From SB11 sp965249955 (GTDB taxonomy: Bacteria > Bacteroidota > Bacteroidia > UBA8524): 64,000 nt of DNA. The stretch is taken from the NCBI GenBank assembly GCA_965249955.1, contig OZ252261.1, forward strand, positions 1,550,001 through 1,614,000, written 5' to 3'. Position numbers and translations under genes: made by a program. Each line of letters starts with the position of its first letter. The stretch's first letter is position 1. Under the pieces are notes generated by a model. That model had not been told where the DNA came from. It did not search any database and saw nothing but the letters and a program-made list of their open reading frames with translations. Positions 24,026 to 33,189 of this stretch are shown here, one piece after another.

Positions 24026-24901
24026 ATGAAGGCACTTATACTACTATCATTCTTTATAGCCGCTTTATCGGCTCAAGCGCAAAACAAAGCACCTAAAATT
24101 ACTGCTCAAAATCAAACAGGGTCGTACGGACAACAAGTTTGCTTAGATATAACGACAACAGACGAAGACAACGATTCTGTTGTTGTTTGGTGGGATAAAG
24201 GCATTTCGGGTACTTTTACCAGCAACAATCATATTGTAAGATTTGCAAGTGGTCAGGTTTGCGCCACATTAACAAGGGGAACTCAATCCGTTGGAGATAA
24301 TTTTTTTACTGTTTTTGCTTCTGACGGAAAAGACACTACAACCAAAACATGCAATATCTTGGTGAGAGATTATCCCTACAAGGTTCACCCTGTTATTGTT
24401 AAAAAGACATACAATACTTTTGAAATTGACGTAAAGGGAGATACTAACGAGCCTTGGAATAATTATATCGGGTTGACTTATCAAAGTAAAATATTGGATG
24501 AGGCAGATAATGTGATACTAACAGACACTAATAGAGTATTTACTTTTACTGCTCCTACCTACCAAAAATATAGGGTATATACAACCTACAAAACAGCTAC
24601 TCCTGATGCATACGCTTCGGTAGACACCCTTTATCCTGATATGAACGTGGGAATTGACAATGCTGAAAACGCAGGCTTTAGCATTTATCCAAACCCTGCT
24701 GTAAATGCGTTGTATTTGCAAAATTTGCCCCAACAAGTTGTTACCCTACAGGTGTATGATATTACAGGAAAGCAAACCAAAATAGCCATACACAACAACA
24801 CTGCTGATATTAGCCAACTAAGCAACGGCTTGTACTATGTGGTTTTGACGGGAAAAGAGGGGGCGGTTTTGGCTAAACAACGGTTTATAAAAAGCCGTTA
24901 A
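24026..24901 (+). CDS. secreted protein with T9SS type A sorting domain
   Basis: A 291-residue protein with a signal peptide (1-18, ending AQAQ). A beta-sandwich domain at about 20-115 contains DEDNDSVVVWW and FASDGKDTTT blocks typical of cadherin-like or Ig-like folds. A second beta region follows, and a C-terminal sorting domain begins IYPNPAVNAL (about 216). Likely surface-exposed or secreted; ligand unknown. Its stop overlaps the convergent DUF21/CBS gene by 4 bp. Confidence 0.83.
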   Translation: MKALILLSFFIAALSAQAQNKAPKITAQNQTGSYGQQVCLDITTTDEDNDSVVVWWDKGISGTFTSNNHIVRFASGQVCATLTRGTQSVGDNFFTVFASDGKDTTTKTCNILVRDYPYKVHPVIVKKTYNTFEIDVKGDTNEPWNNYIGLTYQSKILDEADNVILTDTNRVFTFTAPTYQKYRVYTTYKTATPDAYASVDTLYPDMNVGIDNAENAGFSIYPNPAVNALYLQNLPQQVVTLQVYDITGKQTKIAIHNNTADISQLSNGLYYVVLTGKEGAVLAKQRFIKSR

Positions 24902-26175
24902 CCTTCATCAAAAACTACTTTTAGGCGTACCTCGTCCAAGCGAGCACCTTCTTTTTTAAGAATTGTTATTTTAAAATGTTCTAGGCGAAGCACTTCTTCA
25001 ACCTCGGGTATATCCTCGTGATGGGCAATAATAAAGCCTCCAAGCGTTTCGTATTCGCCTTCGGGTATACTTAGTCCGTAGGCTTCATTTAAGTAGTCTA
25101 CCTCGTGGCGGGCAGAGAATTCGTATTCATTTTCGCCAATATTTTTTTCAAGCAATTTCTCTACGTCGTGCTCGTCGTCTATATCCCCAATAATCTCCTC
25201 AATAATATCTTCAAGTGTAACAATCCCCGCCGTTCCGCCAAATTCATCCAACACCAATGCTATGTTTTTGCGTTCGGCAGTATAGCGTTTCATCAATTCG
25301 GTAGCAGGCATACTTTCCGATACCATTATAATGGGTATTAGTATGTGCTTTATCTGCTTAGGCTTTTTAAATATATCGGCTTGGTGTACATAGCCAATAA
25401 TATTATCAATAGTGCCTTGGTATATCAACACGCGCGAGTGTCCGCTTTCAATAAAAAGTTTATACAGTTCCTCAATATCCTCGTTTAGCTCTATGGCTAC
25501 CACTTCGGTGCGGGGCACCATACAATCGCGGGCTTTTAGTTTGTCAAAGTCCAATGCGTTTTTAAACATCTCCGCATCCACATCCGCATCCTCATCCAAA
25601 TCCAATTGTGCACTATCGGTAATATATTGGTCAAGGTCAATCTTAGTAAACGAGTGAGCCACCTGCTTAGGCAGGGGCTTGCGGGTTATAATACGTATTA
25701 AGCCTAGTGAAACCAGCTCAGCTATTTTGGTAACGGGCAAAAACAAAAAATAAAATATTCTGAAAGGAATAGCCAGTGCAAACAACATTTGGTCGGGGTT
25801 GGCTCTAAAAACTACCTTGGGTAAAAACTCAGCAAACACAAGCACTACCAGTGTAGATATTATGGTTTGAACCAATAATATAGCAACACTGCTTTCATAC
25901 GCGTCGGGCAATAGCGAGCGCATTCCGCCCTCAATCACCATACCCATATATATACCGTAAATAACTATAACAATATTGTTACCTACTAAAGTGGTGCTTA
26001 TAAAACGAGATGGCTCTTTAACGTATTTTGAAAGCAGGCGAGCGATAAAGCTCCCTTGGTTTTTTTTAAGCTCAATACGTAGCTTACTGGCGGTAATAAA
26101 TGCAATTTCAATTCCTGAAAAGAAGGCCGAGAGTACAAGGGTTATAACAATTATAATCCAACTATAATAGTCCAT
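24898..26175 (-). CDS. hemolysin/CorC family protein (DUF21, CBS pair, CorC_HlyC)
   Basis: A 425-residue membrane protein. DUF21/CNNM transmembrane domain: about 1-175. CBS pair: about 200-320, containing DCMVPRTEVVAIE and LVLDEFGGTAGIVTLEDIIEEIIG. CorC_HlyC domain: about 340-425. Family members are linked to Mg2+ or Co2+ export. The gliding protein GldE has the same layout and cannot be excluded. It is monocistronic, as far as can be seen. Confidence 0.87.
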   Translation of the reverse strand: MDYYSWIIIVITLVLSAFFSGIEIAFITASKLRIELKKNQGSFIARLLSKYVKEPSRFISTTLVGNNIVIVIYGIYMGMVIEGGMRSLLPDAYESSVAILLVQTIISTLVVLVFAEFLPKVVFRANPDQMLFALAIPFRIFYFLFLPVTKIAELVSLGLIRIITRKPLPKQVAHSFTKIDLDQYITDSAQLDLDEDADVDAEMFKNALDFDKLKARDCMVPRTEVVAIELNEDIEELYKLFIESGHSRVLIYQGTIDNIIGYVHQADIFKKPKQIKHILIPIIMVSESMPATELMKRYTAERKNIALVLDEFGGTAGIVTLEDIIEEIIGDIDDEHDVEKLLEKNIGENEYEFSARHEVDYLNEAYGLSIPEGEYETLGGFIIAHHEDIPEVEEVLRLEHFKITILKKEGARLDEVRLKVVFDEG

Positions 26176-26267
26176 TTAGGGGGGTGCGGGTATCTACTAC
26201 AAAGTAAAGGTATTTTTTTTGAATGTTGATTACAGTAAAACAGCATCTTTTTAAACGGAAATAAAAT

Positions 26268-26807
26268 TTATTCCCAACTAGAAAAACCGTCGTCACGCCC
26301 AAAGTATATCCTATTTATTTCAAGAGTGTAAGAAATTGACACCGTCTCATCACGGTAGTTACTTTGTTTGTAAACCCACAAAGTATTTTTATCCAGTTCA
26401 TAACGGCTTTCAGTGCTCAGCTTCGTTTCACTGCTAAAAGCATTAAGCACAAGGCTGCTATCATTATGTTTGGCACCAAAAAGATTCACCACCTCCCCCT
26501 TGCTATTTTTTGCTGTGTATTCGTAATATTTTAAAGTATTATTGATGTGTAGATAATGAATAAGTTTAAGCGAATCTAAGTTTTTGTACTTATTGTTTAT
26601 TTCAGTAGCAATCGTCTCCCCCGTATTACTAGGTAAAGAATCTCCATCATTAACAATGGATTTTTTCGGCACAGAGAACTTAATTATTACTGGGCCTATA
26701 TCTTCATATTTTATTATATCATTCTTCTCAAAACGGCCTCGATTACAACAACAGATTATTACAGGAAATGCTGACAATAGAATTATGTTAAATATTAATT
26801 TTTTCAT
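26268..26807 (-). CDS. hypothetical lipoprotein
   Basis: Started at the ATG reading MKKLIFN, the protein has 179 residues; an ATG 15 bp upstream is also in frame. The signal peptide ends with a run of cysteines (IICCCNRG), so lipidation at one of them is likely. The mature part is charged and beta-rich. I recognise no family. It lies just downstream of the VanW gene on the same strand (11-26 bp), so the two may be co-transcribed. Confidence 0.65.
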   Translation of the reverse strand: MKKLIFNIILLSAFPVIICCCNRGRFEKNDIIKYEDIGPVIIKFSVPKKSIVNDGDSLPSNTGETIATEINNKYKNLDSLKLIHYLHINNTLKYYEYTAKNSKGEVVNLFGAKHNDSSLVLNAFSSETKLSTESRYELDKNTLWVYKQSNYRDETVSISYTLEINRIYFGRDDGFSSWE

Positions 26808-26833
26808 CTTAAAGTTAAACATTTATTGATTGC

Positions 26834-27649
26834 TTACCCTTCCAACATTGGGTTATACATCATTATAGCGTGGTTTTCGGTTACCAACTCCTCCATTTCC
26901 GCTCCTGTGTCAGCTTGCTTGGCAGTGCGCATTATTTTGTTGTGGCGCGTGTAGCCTCCCCACCATTGTTGTTTAAAAAAATGTTCTTTTTCAAACACTT
27001 CGTAGTGAGTACTCACTTTCTTTTCGCTCAAAATTTCTCCGTGCAAGTACTCATCGTCCAACCACAGCATAATTTGGAACGTGTTCTCCGTTTCATTTTT
27101 CAGTTGCAAGTCAATATAGTTGTACGATAGTGTTGCACCACTGCCAAAAGGTATTTTTCGTCCCACATCGGGAAAAACATCGTAGCTGTGTCGCCAACGC
27201 TCCACCACCGTAAGCGGCGTGTGCAATGTCATCCAATACAGCAGGTTGCCCAGTTGGCACAAACCGCCACCCGTACCCTTGCCTATTTTGCCGCTGCTAA
27301 GCACCAAACCGTCTTTATAGCCCTTGCTTTTAGTTGGTCGGCCTATCAACTTCCAAAGCGATAGTGTTTCATTAGGTCGTAAAACAATACCGTTAACCTT
27401 GCCAATAGCAAGCCTTAGGTTTTCGGTTTTATTGTGCTGCAAGTACATATCAACGTTTTTTAGCTGTCGCAACAAAAACGATTGATGTGTGATAACACTA
27501 TGCGCTAAACGCTCGCTTTTCTTTTCCGAAGCATATTTTTTACCTGCAAAAAGCCAATGCCAACGCCTTTTTAGTATAAAATACTCTTTGGCTGCCCATT
27601 TTCTAAAAGGGCTGCGTTGTTTGGGTTTTTGTACGGTGTTTTGAAACAA
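26834..27649 (-). CDS. VanW family protein
   Basis: A 271-residue protein with the VanW core: the segment IVLRPNETLSLWKLIGRPTKSKGY, then the signature GGGLCQLGNLLYW and the ERWRHSYDVFPDVGRKIPFG block. The family was named for an accessory gene of vancomycin-resistance clusters, but its biochemical role is not settled and no van genes are present here. The N-terminal 50 residues are basic and without a signal peptide. It may be co-transcribed with the lipoprotein gene that follows. Confidence 0.88.
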   Translation of the reverse strand: MFQNTVQKPKQRSPFRKWAAKEYFILKRRWHWLFAGKKYASEKKSERLAHSVITHQSFLLRQLKNVDMYLQHNKTENLRLAIGKVNGIVLRPNETLSLWKLIGRPTKSKGYKDGLVLSSGKIGKGTGGGLCQLGNLLYWMTLHTPLTVVERWRHSYDVFPDVGRKIPFGSGATLSYNYIDLQLKNETENTFQIMLWLDDEYLHGEILSEKKVSTHYEVFEKEHFFKQQWWGGYTRHNKIMRTAKQADTGAEMEELVTENHAIMMYNPMLEG

Positions 27650-27759
27650 ATGCTTGCGTTTTTTACAAAATGATAACGAAAATACTTTAAAAGGTAATAT
27701 ACAAGCATAGCAAAGCCTTTGTATTTTACCACCGTGTATACATCAACACATACTTCTAT

Positions 27760-27767
27760 TACTTTTG
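27760..27767 (+). promoter_or_regulatory. -7 box TACTTTTG four bases before TTG start
   Basis: The octamer ends at 27767 and the TTG start codon begins at 27772, the same very short spacing as at nadC. A leaderless message is likely. Confidence 0.45.
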
Positions 27768-27771
27768 TGCA

Positions 27772-28914
27772 TTGGCAAATTTGTTTGATATACTAATATT
27801 GGGCGCAGGCCCTGCGGGCTGCAGTGCTGCTTTAACGCTTAAAAACAGCGGGTTAAAGGTGGCTTTGGTAGATAAGGCGCATTTTCCGCGACATAAAACC
27901 TGTGGCGATGCCATACCCGGCCCCACACTAAAAGCACTGCGCCAAATAATTCCTGATTTTGATAACGAGCTGCAACAGCTTGAGATGAAGCAGTACGTTA
28001 AATACTGCCACATAGTTGCCCCCAACAACAAAGCCATAGCCATACAATGGCAGGCCGAAGCCTATAATTCGCCCCGAAAGGATTTTGACGGCTTCCTTTT
28101 TTCACAAGTAAAAAAACATACTGAAACTGAGGTTTTTGAAGATTTTGAGGTAGCCGAAATAACCAAAGAAAACAATATATGGCAACTGAAACAGCGCGGT
28201 AGTGATAAGGTATTGCAAGCCCGTTTGCTTATTGGTTGCGGCGGAGCAAACTCAGTTTTGGCCAAACACGTTGCACACCATAACCTTAATAGAGAACGGC
28301 ATTGCACCGCAGTTGCCGCATACTACAAAGGGGTTGATTGTGATAGCCTTACCAATAAATTTTACCTATTTAAAAACTACCTGCCCGGTTATTTTTGGAT
28401 TTTTCCTTTGGGCGAAAACACCTTTAATGTAGGTTTTGGTATAGTATCAAGCGAAGCAGCAAAACACAATATAAAATTGCGCGAGGTGATGGATGATATT
28501 ATTACCAACGAGCCTGCCGTAGCACCACTATTTACAGCAGCAACACAAACCAGTGATGTAAAAGGCTTTGGCTTGCCCATTGGCGGGGTTGAAATACCCA
28601 TAAGCGGCGATGGCTATATGCTGGCAGGAGATGCCGCATCACTTATCGACCCTTTGCAAGGGCATGGTATTGATAAGGCTGCTTACAGTGGGATAATGGC
28701 AGCACAAAAAGCCAAATTGTGTTTTACTCAAAATAATTTTACGGCTGATTTTATAAAGAAGTACGACCAAAAAGTATACGCCAAATACGGAGCCGAACTG
28801 CGCCGAAATTACCAACTTATGCGACTGCTAAACAAAAACCCTTGGGTACTTAATATTGCTGCGCGCTTTGCAGGTATATCTTGGGTAAAAAAAGCTGTGC
28901 TAAAAAGGTTTTAA
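27772..28914 (+). CDS. geranylgeranyl reductase family FAD-dependent oxidoreductase
   Basis: The 380-residue flavoprotein has the dinucleotide-binding motif GAGPAG (11-16), the CGDAIPG segment (around 43-49) and the second FAD motif MLAGDAASLIDPLQGHGI. This pattern is that of the geranylgeranyl-reductase/halogenase-like group, which reduces or oxidises isoprenoid or quinone-like substrates; the substrate here is unknown. No ATG is available before the Rossmann motif, so TTG at 27772 (or TTG at 27781) must start it. It is divergent from VanW. Confidence 0.87.
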   Translation: MANLFDILILGAGPAGCSAALTLKNSGLKVALVDKAHFPRHKTCGDAIPGPTLKALRQIIPDFDNELQQLEMKQYVKYCHIVAPNNKAIAIQWQAEAYNSPRKDFDGFLFSQVKKHTETEVFEDFEVAEITKENNIWQLKQRGSDKVLQARLLIGCGGANSVLAKHVAHHNLNRERHCTAVAAYYKGVDCDSLTNKFYLFKNYLPGYFWIFPLGENTFNVGFGIVSSEAAKHNIKLREVMDDIITNEPAVAPLFTAATQTSDVKGFGLPIGGVEIPISGDGYMLAGDAASLIDPLQGHGIDKAAYSGIMAAQKAKLCFTQNNFTADFIKKYDQKVYAKYGAELRRNYQLMRLLNKNPWVLNIAARFAGISWVKKAVLKRF

Positions 28915-28980
28915 ACTGTCCGTAAGAAACACAATCAGAGTCGATTAATCAGGCAATACAACAAAAGCCCCCTGCTTTAG

Positions 28981-28988
28981 TATCTTTG
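28981..28988 (+). promoter_or_regulatory. -7 box TATCTTTG five bases before ATG
   Basis: The octamer matches TAnnTTTG and ends 5 nt before the ATG at 28994, placing the transcript start at the start codon. Confidence 0.45.
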
Positions 28989-28993
28989 GATTA

Positions 28994-29725
28994 ATGAAAC
29001 TTATTATTAGTTCAATACTCACTCTACTGTTTGTGGCAGGCCATGCGCAGCAAAGCAACCCTTTGGTGGTTGATGAAAGCAAAACCGATGCTTCGTTTAT
29101 GGCTTTTAAAGCCCAGCTACACATAGCAGTGCAGAAAAAAGATGTTGAACTACTGCTGCCTCTTTTGGCCGATAGTGTACGCGAAAGTAGCAACAACCCT
29201 TGCCAATATTGCCCCAAACAATATTTTGTTCAGATGGTTTGTGTGCCCAATAAGCAACGCCCAAACGACGCTTACTTTTGGCAACAAACCGAGCTATTAC
29301 TTAAATATGGATTTAAAAAGGGTGATGAACAAAACCCCAGCTATATAGCCAACTACGTACACGCCAACCAATATTTTACTGCGCCTGCATTTACCATTGT
29401 TTTTGATGACTACGATACCCTTTTGGTTTTAGAAGAAACCGTAAAAGTATACAATGCCCCAACTGCACAAGATTCTGCCATAAGCACCATAAGCTACGGA
29501 AAATACGCCACCGTAAACACCAGCGAGAGAAGAGGCAGCCAATACGATTTTTGGGTATATAATGCCGATGAAGATGCCAACTGGGCGCACATAGCATTGC
29601 CCAACGGCAAAACGGGCTATGTTTTGGTAGAAAAAACATCAGTAGCATTGTACAAAGAAATGACCGTGGCCAAAATAAACGGGCAATGGAAAATAGTATC
29701 GTTTTATCATCCGCCGGGCTGCTAG
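28994..29725 (+). CDS. exported protein with SH3-like domain
   Basis: The 243-residue protein has a signal peptide (1-18, ending GHAQ). The first half is an alpha+beta domain with a CQYC pair near residue 75; the second half (about 135-215) reads as a bacterial SH3-type fold (VKVYNAPTAQDSAIST, YDFWVYNA, NGKTGYVLVEKTSVAL). Such domains bind cell-wall peptides or act as protein-binding modules. Periplasmic location is likely. Function unknown. Confidence 0.7.
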   Translation: MKLIISSILTLLFVAGHAQQSNPLVVDESKTDASFMAFKAQLHIAVQKKDVELLLPLLADSVRESSNNPCQYCPKQYFVQMVCVPNKQRPNDAYFWQQTELLLKYGFKKGDEQNPSYIANYVHANQYFTAPAFTIVFDDYDTLLVLEETVKVYNAPTAQDSAISTISYGKYATVNTSERRGSQYDFWVYNADEDANWAHIALPNGKTGYVLVEKTSVALYKEMTVAKINGQWKIVSFYHPPGC

Positions 29726-29811
29726 CTTGTTTACCTTTTGGTTATTATCAAGTATAAAAAGCTGTTTATTTATAAAATTATATATTTTTGATTCAGCTAA
29801 CTATTATACCT

Positions 29812-31575
29812 ATGCCACGATTTATTAAGCCAACGGTAGCTACTCTTGCTCTGTTTTTTATGGCTTTTGCTGTAACAGCAAAGCCCACTAACGATGCTAT
29901 TTTTGGAAAAGCTGTTGACGGGTATGATAAGGTGATAAAACTGTATGAGAAATTTTTGGGAAAGGAAAAAGAAAGCAAAAACGAAAAAGCCGAATTGGAC
30001 GACAGAATAACTCCAGAGCAATATGTACTTCTAAAAAGACAGATTGAAGAGGCTAACGAGCTTTTTGAACAATTTTTGAGGGTAGGCACAGATGACGCAC
30101 AAAAAAAAGCTGCCCGACTTTACTCGCTGACACTTAAAAAAATAGATATCGCCTGCTTAAACGATTTGTTTAAATATAGTGAGGTGTATCCAATGATAAA
30201 AAACCTTGATGCCGAGCTAAACATTGTGAAGGGCTATTACTACCCTATAAAATACAAACTCAGGGGTAAAAACTATATCATAAACTTTTCAAGCCTAAAC
30301 TCATTAGACAAACAGTTGATGGTTCAGTTTACTGAAGCTAGTGCCTTTACAGCTAAATATAGCGACGCATTTAAGTATTCTAAAAAGGCATACAGCTTTT
30401 ATAGCTATGGCGATTATAACCTTTGGTGGACTACACAAATTTGGTATTACAGTGCCAACAAGCTAAACAATAGTGATGCGGATATTGTAATGGCTGCCGA
30501 AAAGGTAATATATGCGATGAGTGGTTTAAAGCGAAAAGAGATTAAAATGATTAAAGATAGTAACTGGGTAAATTATACCACTGCTTACTATAAACTAAAC
30601 ACACTACTGACAAAAAAACCTGAACTAAGCCGTAATGGCGAAGTTTGGGCAAAAGCAGGCGAAAATTTTGAAAAACTTGACGAAGATAAATGGGCACTAG
30701 AATACTATAACAAAGCCTTAAAAGCAGGCTACGGCGATAAAACCTTTTTGCTGAAAATGATGGAAAAAGGAAAGAATAAAAAGAATACCGATTTGGTAAA
30801 ATCTGCCGTAGAAATATTTGAATCAAAAAATTTGTACAGCACTTGGGATTGTTTAGACTATAGCAAACTAGCAGACTATTATGAATATATAGGCAATACC
30901 TCAAAAGCAGATGAATTGCGCAAAAAAAATAAAGACTGTGTAAAAACACAAAACAAAGAGGCGCGCAGGCGTGCAAGGGGCGGCAAGTTTTATGTTTCGT
31001 TTGCTCCCTTGGCATTGCTAAGTCAAAACTTGCAAGGCAGTGTACAAATTGGCGGCAACCGCAGGTTGCACGAGTTTGGTATAAAACAAACCAACAGCCA
31101 ACGCGATTATGGTTGGGATATAGCAGGAATTAAAGATCGCCCAAAAGAGTTTAGGTGGAGCGGCAACAGCTTTTATTACACCTATAAACGCTTTGGCAGA
31201 AACGGAAGTGACAGGGGATTGTATACCGGCTTTCAGTTTAGGTATACCCAGCGTGTATACGACGATGTAACTGCTAGGGTAAAAAACAACACCACTTCGG
31301 CTACCACATCGTTGGTATTTCAACCCAAAGAAACCCGTTACGATTTCACGCTTCAAATGGGTACAATAGTAACCTCAAGGTTATTTCATTTAGAATATTA
31401 TATGGGTGTAGGCGCAGGATATTCTACTTTTGACGGCGGGCGTAACGAGTGGAACAACGAAAATTATACCATTACCAACCAAGAAATTTTGAACGGACGA
31501 AAAGAAAGTCGTGTTGGACTTACCCTACGTATGGGGTTAATGATAGGTCTAAACTTTATAAACAAAGGCTACTAA
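29812..31575 (+). CDS. exported two-part protein: helical repeats and outer-membrane-like C-terminus
   Basis: With the ATG at 29812 the product has 587 residues; an in-frame TTG at 29788 is less likely. A signal peptide ends VTAK (about 24). Residues 25-380 are helical with TPR-like features (KWALEYYNKALKAGYGDKT). A short basic link (ARRRARGGK) leads to a C-terminal region of alternating hydrophobic strands (about 390-587) with a beta-barrel look and a late aromatic residue. I do not recognise the family. A DinB gene follows 7 bp downstream. Confidence 0.7.
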   Translation: MPRFIKPTVATLALFFMAFAVTAKPTNDAIFGKAVDGYDKVIKLYEKFLGKEKESKNEKAELDDRITPEQYVLLKRQIEEANELFEQFLRVGTDDAQKKAARLYSLTLKKIDIACLNDLFKYSEVYPMIKNLDAELNIVKGYYYPIKYKLRGKNYIINFSSLNSLDKQLMVQFTEASAFTAKYSDAFKYSKKAYSFYSYGDYNLWWTTQIWYYSANKLNNSDADIVMAAEKVIYAMSGLKRKEIKMIKDSNWVNYTTAYYKLNTLLTKKPELSRNGEVWAKAGENFEKLDEDKWALEYYNKALKAGYGDKTFLLKMMEKGKNKKNTDLVKSAVEIFESKNLYSTWDCLDYSKLADYYEYIGNTSKADELRKKNKDCVKTQNKEARRRARGGKFYVSFAPLALLSQNLQGSVQIGGNRRLHEFGIKQTNSQRDYGWDIAGIKDRPKEFRWSGNSFYYTYKRFGRNGSDRGLYTGFQFRYTQRVYDDVTARVKNNTTSATTSLVFQPKETRYDFTLQMGTIVTSRLFHLEYYMGVGAGYSTFDGGRNEWNNENYTITNQEILNGRKESRVGLTLRMGLMIGLNFINKGY

Positions 31576-31582
31576 ACAAACT

Positions 31583-32074
31583 ATGATAAGCGCAAACAGC
31601 TACTACGACAGGTATACCAACCTTGTAAACCACACCACTATAGAAAACGCACTAAAAGAAGGGTTTGAAAACATAGAACAATACTTTATTAACCTGCCCA
31701 AAGAAAAATGGGGATACCGCTATGCACCCGAGAAGTGGAGCATAAAGGAAGTGGTGCAACACCTTATTGATTGCGAACGCATATTTGCCTTTAGAGCACT
31801 ATGTATGGCGCGTGGCGAAAGCCAAAGTTTACCTGCTTTTGATGAAAACCAATACGCCCACAACAGCATGGCTGATTACCGCACCCCTGAGTCTATAATA
31901 GCCGAATACAAAACCGTGAGGCAAGCCACACAAAGTTTGTTTAGCAGTTTTTCAGAAGGGCAATTGCAAAAAACAGGCGTAGCCAACAACTCACTGTTTA
32001 GTGTGGGGCAGCAAGGTTATATAATTGCAGGGCACGAATTGCATCACTTAAGTGTGCTACAAGAAAGGTATTAA
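31583..32074 (+). CDS. DinB family protein
   Basis: A 163-residue four-helix protein of the DinB/YfiT-like group: EKWSIKEVVQHLIDCERIFAFRAL in the first half and AGHELHHLSVLQERY at the end, which together place the usual His ligands for a metal ion. Family members are thiol-dependent or metal-dependent transferases, but most are uncharacterised. The 7-bp gap to the previous gene suggests one operon. It converges with the Kir channel gene, 6 bp between stops. Confidence 0.87.
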   Translation: MISANSYYDRYTNLVNHTTIENALKEGFENIEQYFINLPKEKWGYRYAPEKWSIKEVVQHLIDCERIFAFRALCMARGESQSLPAFDENQYAHNSMADYRTPESIIAEYKTVRQATQSLFSSFSEGQLQKTGVANNSLFSVGQQGYIIAGHELHHLSVLQERY

Positions 32075-32080
32075 AGCCTA

Positions 32081-33022
32081 TCAACTCGGCAGGCTTACCT
32101 TTTCATAATTGTTTAGGTCGGCCAAGTCCATCACCACACGTCCATCATCATCAAGATAAAAAGGGCGGAGGTACTTTGCCCCCCAAACTACTTCATCCCA
32201 CTTGTACGAGTATCGGGCGTATACCGTTTGGCTAAAAGTGTCATCAAAAGCCTTTATCAGCACCAAAAACTCTACATCGTGGCTTTCAAAAAAATCCTTT
32301 CCCTTACCATACAGCGGGCTGTTTTCGTCAATTGGGTGTACAATAGTCCAGTTTAGCGGAAAAAACTTTATAGCATCAATCTCCAACTCCAAATCGGTAT
32401 AGTTTCGGCTATATCCGTCGCTTGTTTTATCCACCGTCATCATCATCACCGTAGCCGAAGTTTCAATCAACTCGTTTTTGCGCTTATTGGCTACCCTAAA
32501 CATTATAGCCCTTCCATCACCATTATAAGGGCTTATTAAAGCATTTTCGCTAAACAAAATTTTTGCTGTTGGTTTTATAAACCTGCCATATAGCAAACCG
32601 GTAATAAAAGCAAAACTCATTAGGCCAAACAAAGCTTCAAAAGCAGCTGCCACACTGGCACTAATGCCTTTGGGCGAAATACCCCCGTAACCCACCGTGG
32701 TAAAGGTTTGTGCGCTAAAGAAAAACGAGCTTAAAAACTCATCCATCACACTCTCGTTATTGGCACCGTAAAGATGCTCAACCCCAATATAAAAATAAAC
32801 AGAAGCGAAAAGCAAGTTGGCAACACCGTAATAGGCCAACACCAAAAGGATAAACTTGCCCCATGTGAGGTGCAGCAAATAGTGGTAAATGTCGTTTAAA
32901 AACGAACCGCTACCTATACGCTTCACATTAAAAGAGCCATCGTCGTTTATAATTTTTTGGGCGGTGCGTTTACTAAATCGTTGCCCCAAACCGGGGTCAT
33001 TCACAGGTTTTTGTTTTGCCAT
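32081..33022 (-). CDS. inward-rectifier potassium channel (KirBac type)
   Basis: A 313-residue channel. Two transmembrane helices (about 57-78 and 123-147) flank a pore helix and selectivity filter TVGYG (109-113). The slide-helix region precedes TM1. The C-terminal half is the cytoplasmic Ig-like Kir domain (RVANKRKNELIETSATVMM, WTIVHPIDENSPL). It should pass K+ under ligand, lipid or pH control. Monocistronic and divergent from the 1435-residue T9SS gene. Confidence 0.93.
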   Translation of the reverse strand: MAKQKPVNDPGLGQRFSKRTAQKIINDDGSFNVKRIGSGSFLNDIYHYLLHLTWGKFILLVLAYYGVANLLFASVYFYIGVEHLYGANNESVMDEFLSSFFFSAQTFTTVGYGGISPKGISASVAAAFEALFGLMSFAFITGLLYGRFIKPTAKILFSENALISPYNGDGRAIMFRVANKRKNELIETSATVMMMTVDKTSDGYSRNYTDLELEIDAIKFFPLNWTIVHPIDENSPLYGKGKDFFESHDVEFLVLIKAFDDTFSQTVYARYSYKWDEVVWGAKYLRPFYLDDDGRVVMDLADLNNYEKVSLPS

Positions 33023-33159
33023 GTATGTCTATACTAACAATCAAAAATAAAACAAGCCATTAAACATTAAGCAAATAAAGCTGCTTTATCAGTTTTGAGG
33101 GAATGAAAATGTTAAAGTTTTATGACAATTCTTTTTAACACAGTGTGTTACTAAAAAGT

Positions 33160-33167
33160 TAATTTTG
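33160..33167 (+). promoter_or_regulatory. -7 box TAATTTTG ahead of T9SS type B gene
   Basis: The octamer matches TAnnTTTG and lies 22 nt before the ATG at 33190; a TTG at the expected upstream distance is absent. Confidence 0.4.
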
Positions 33168-33189
33168 ATAGATTAACCTAACCTCATTT

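Noticed and set aside
26834..27649. Vancomycin-resistance locus
   Set aside because: Only VanW-family similarity; no vanHAX or regulator genes adjoin.
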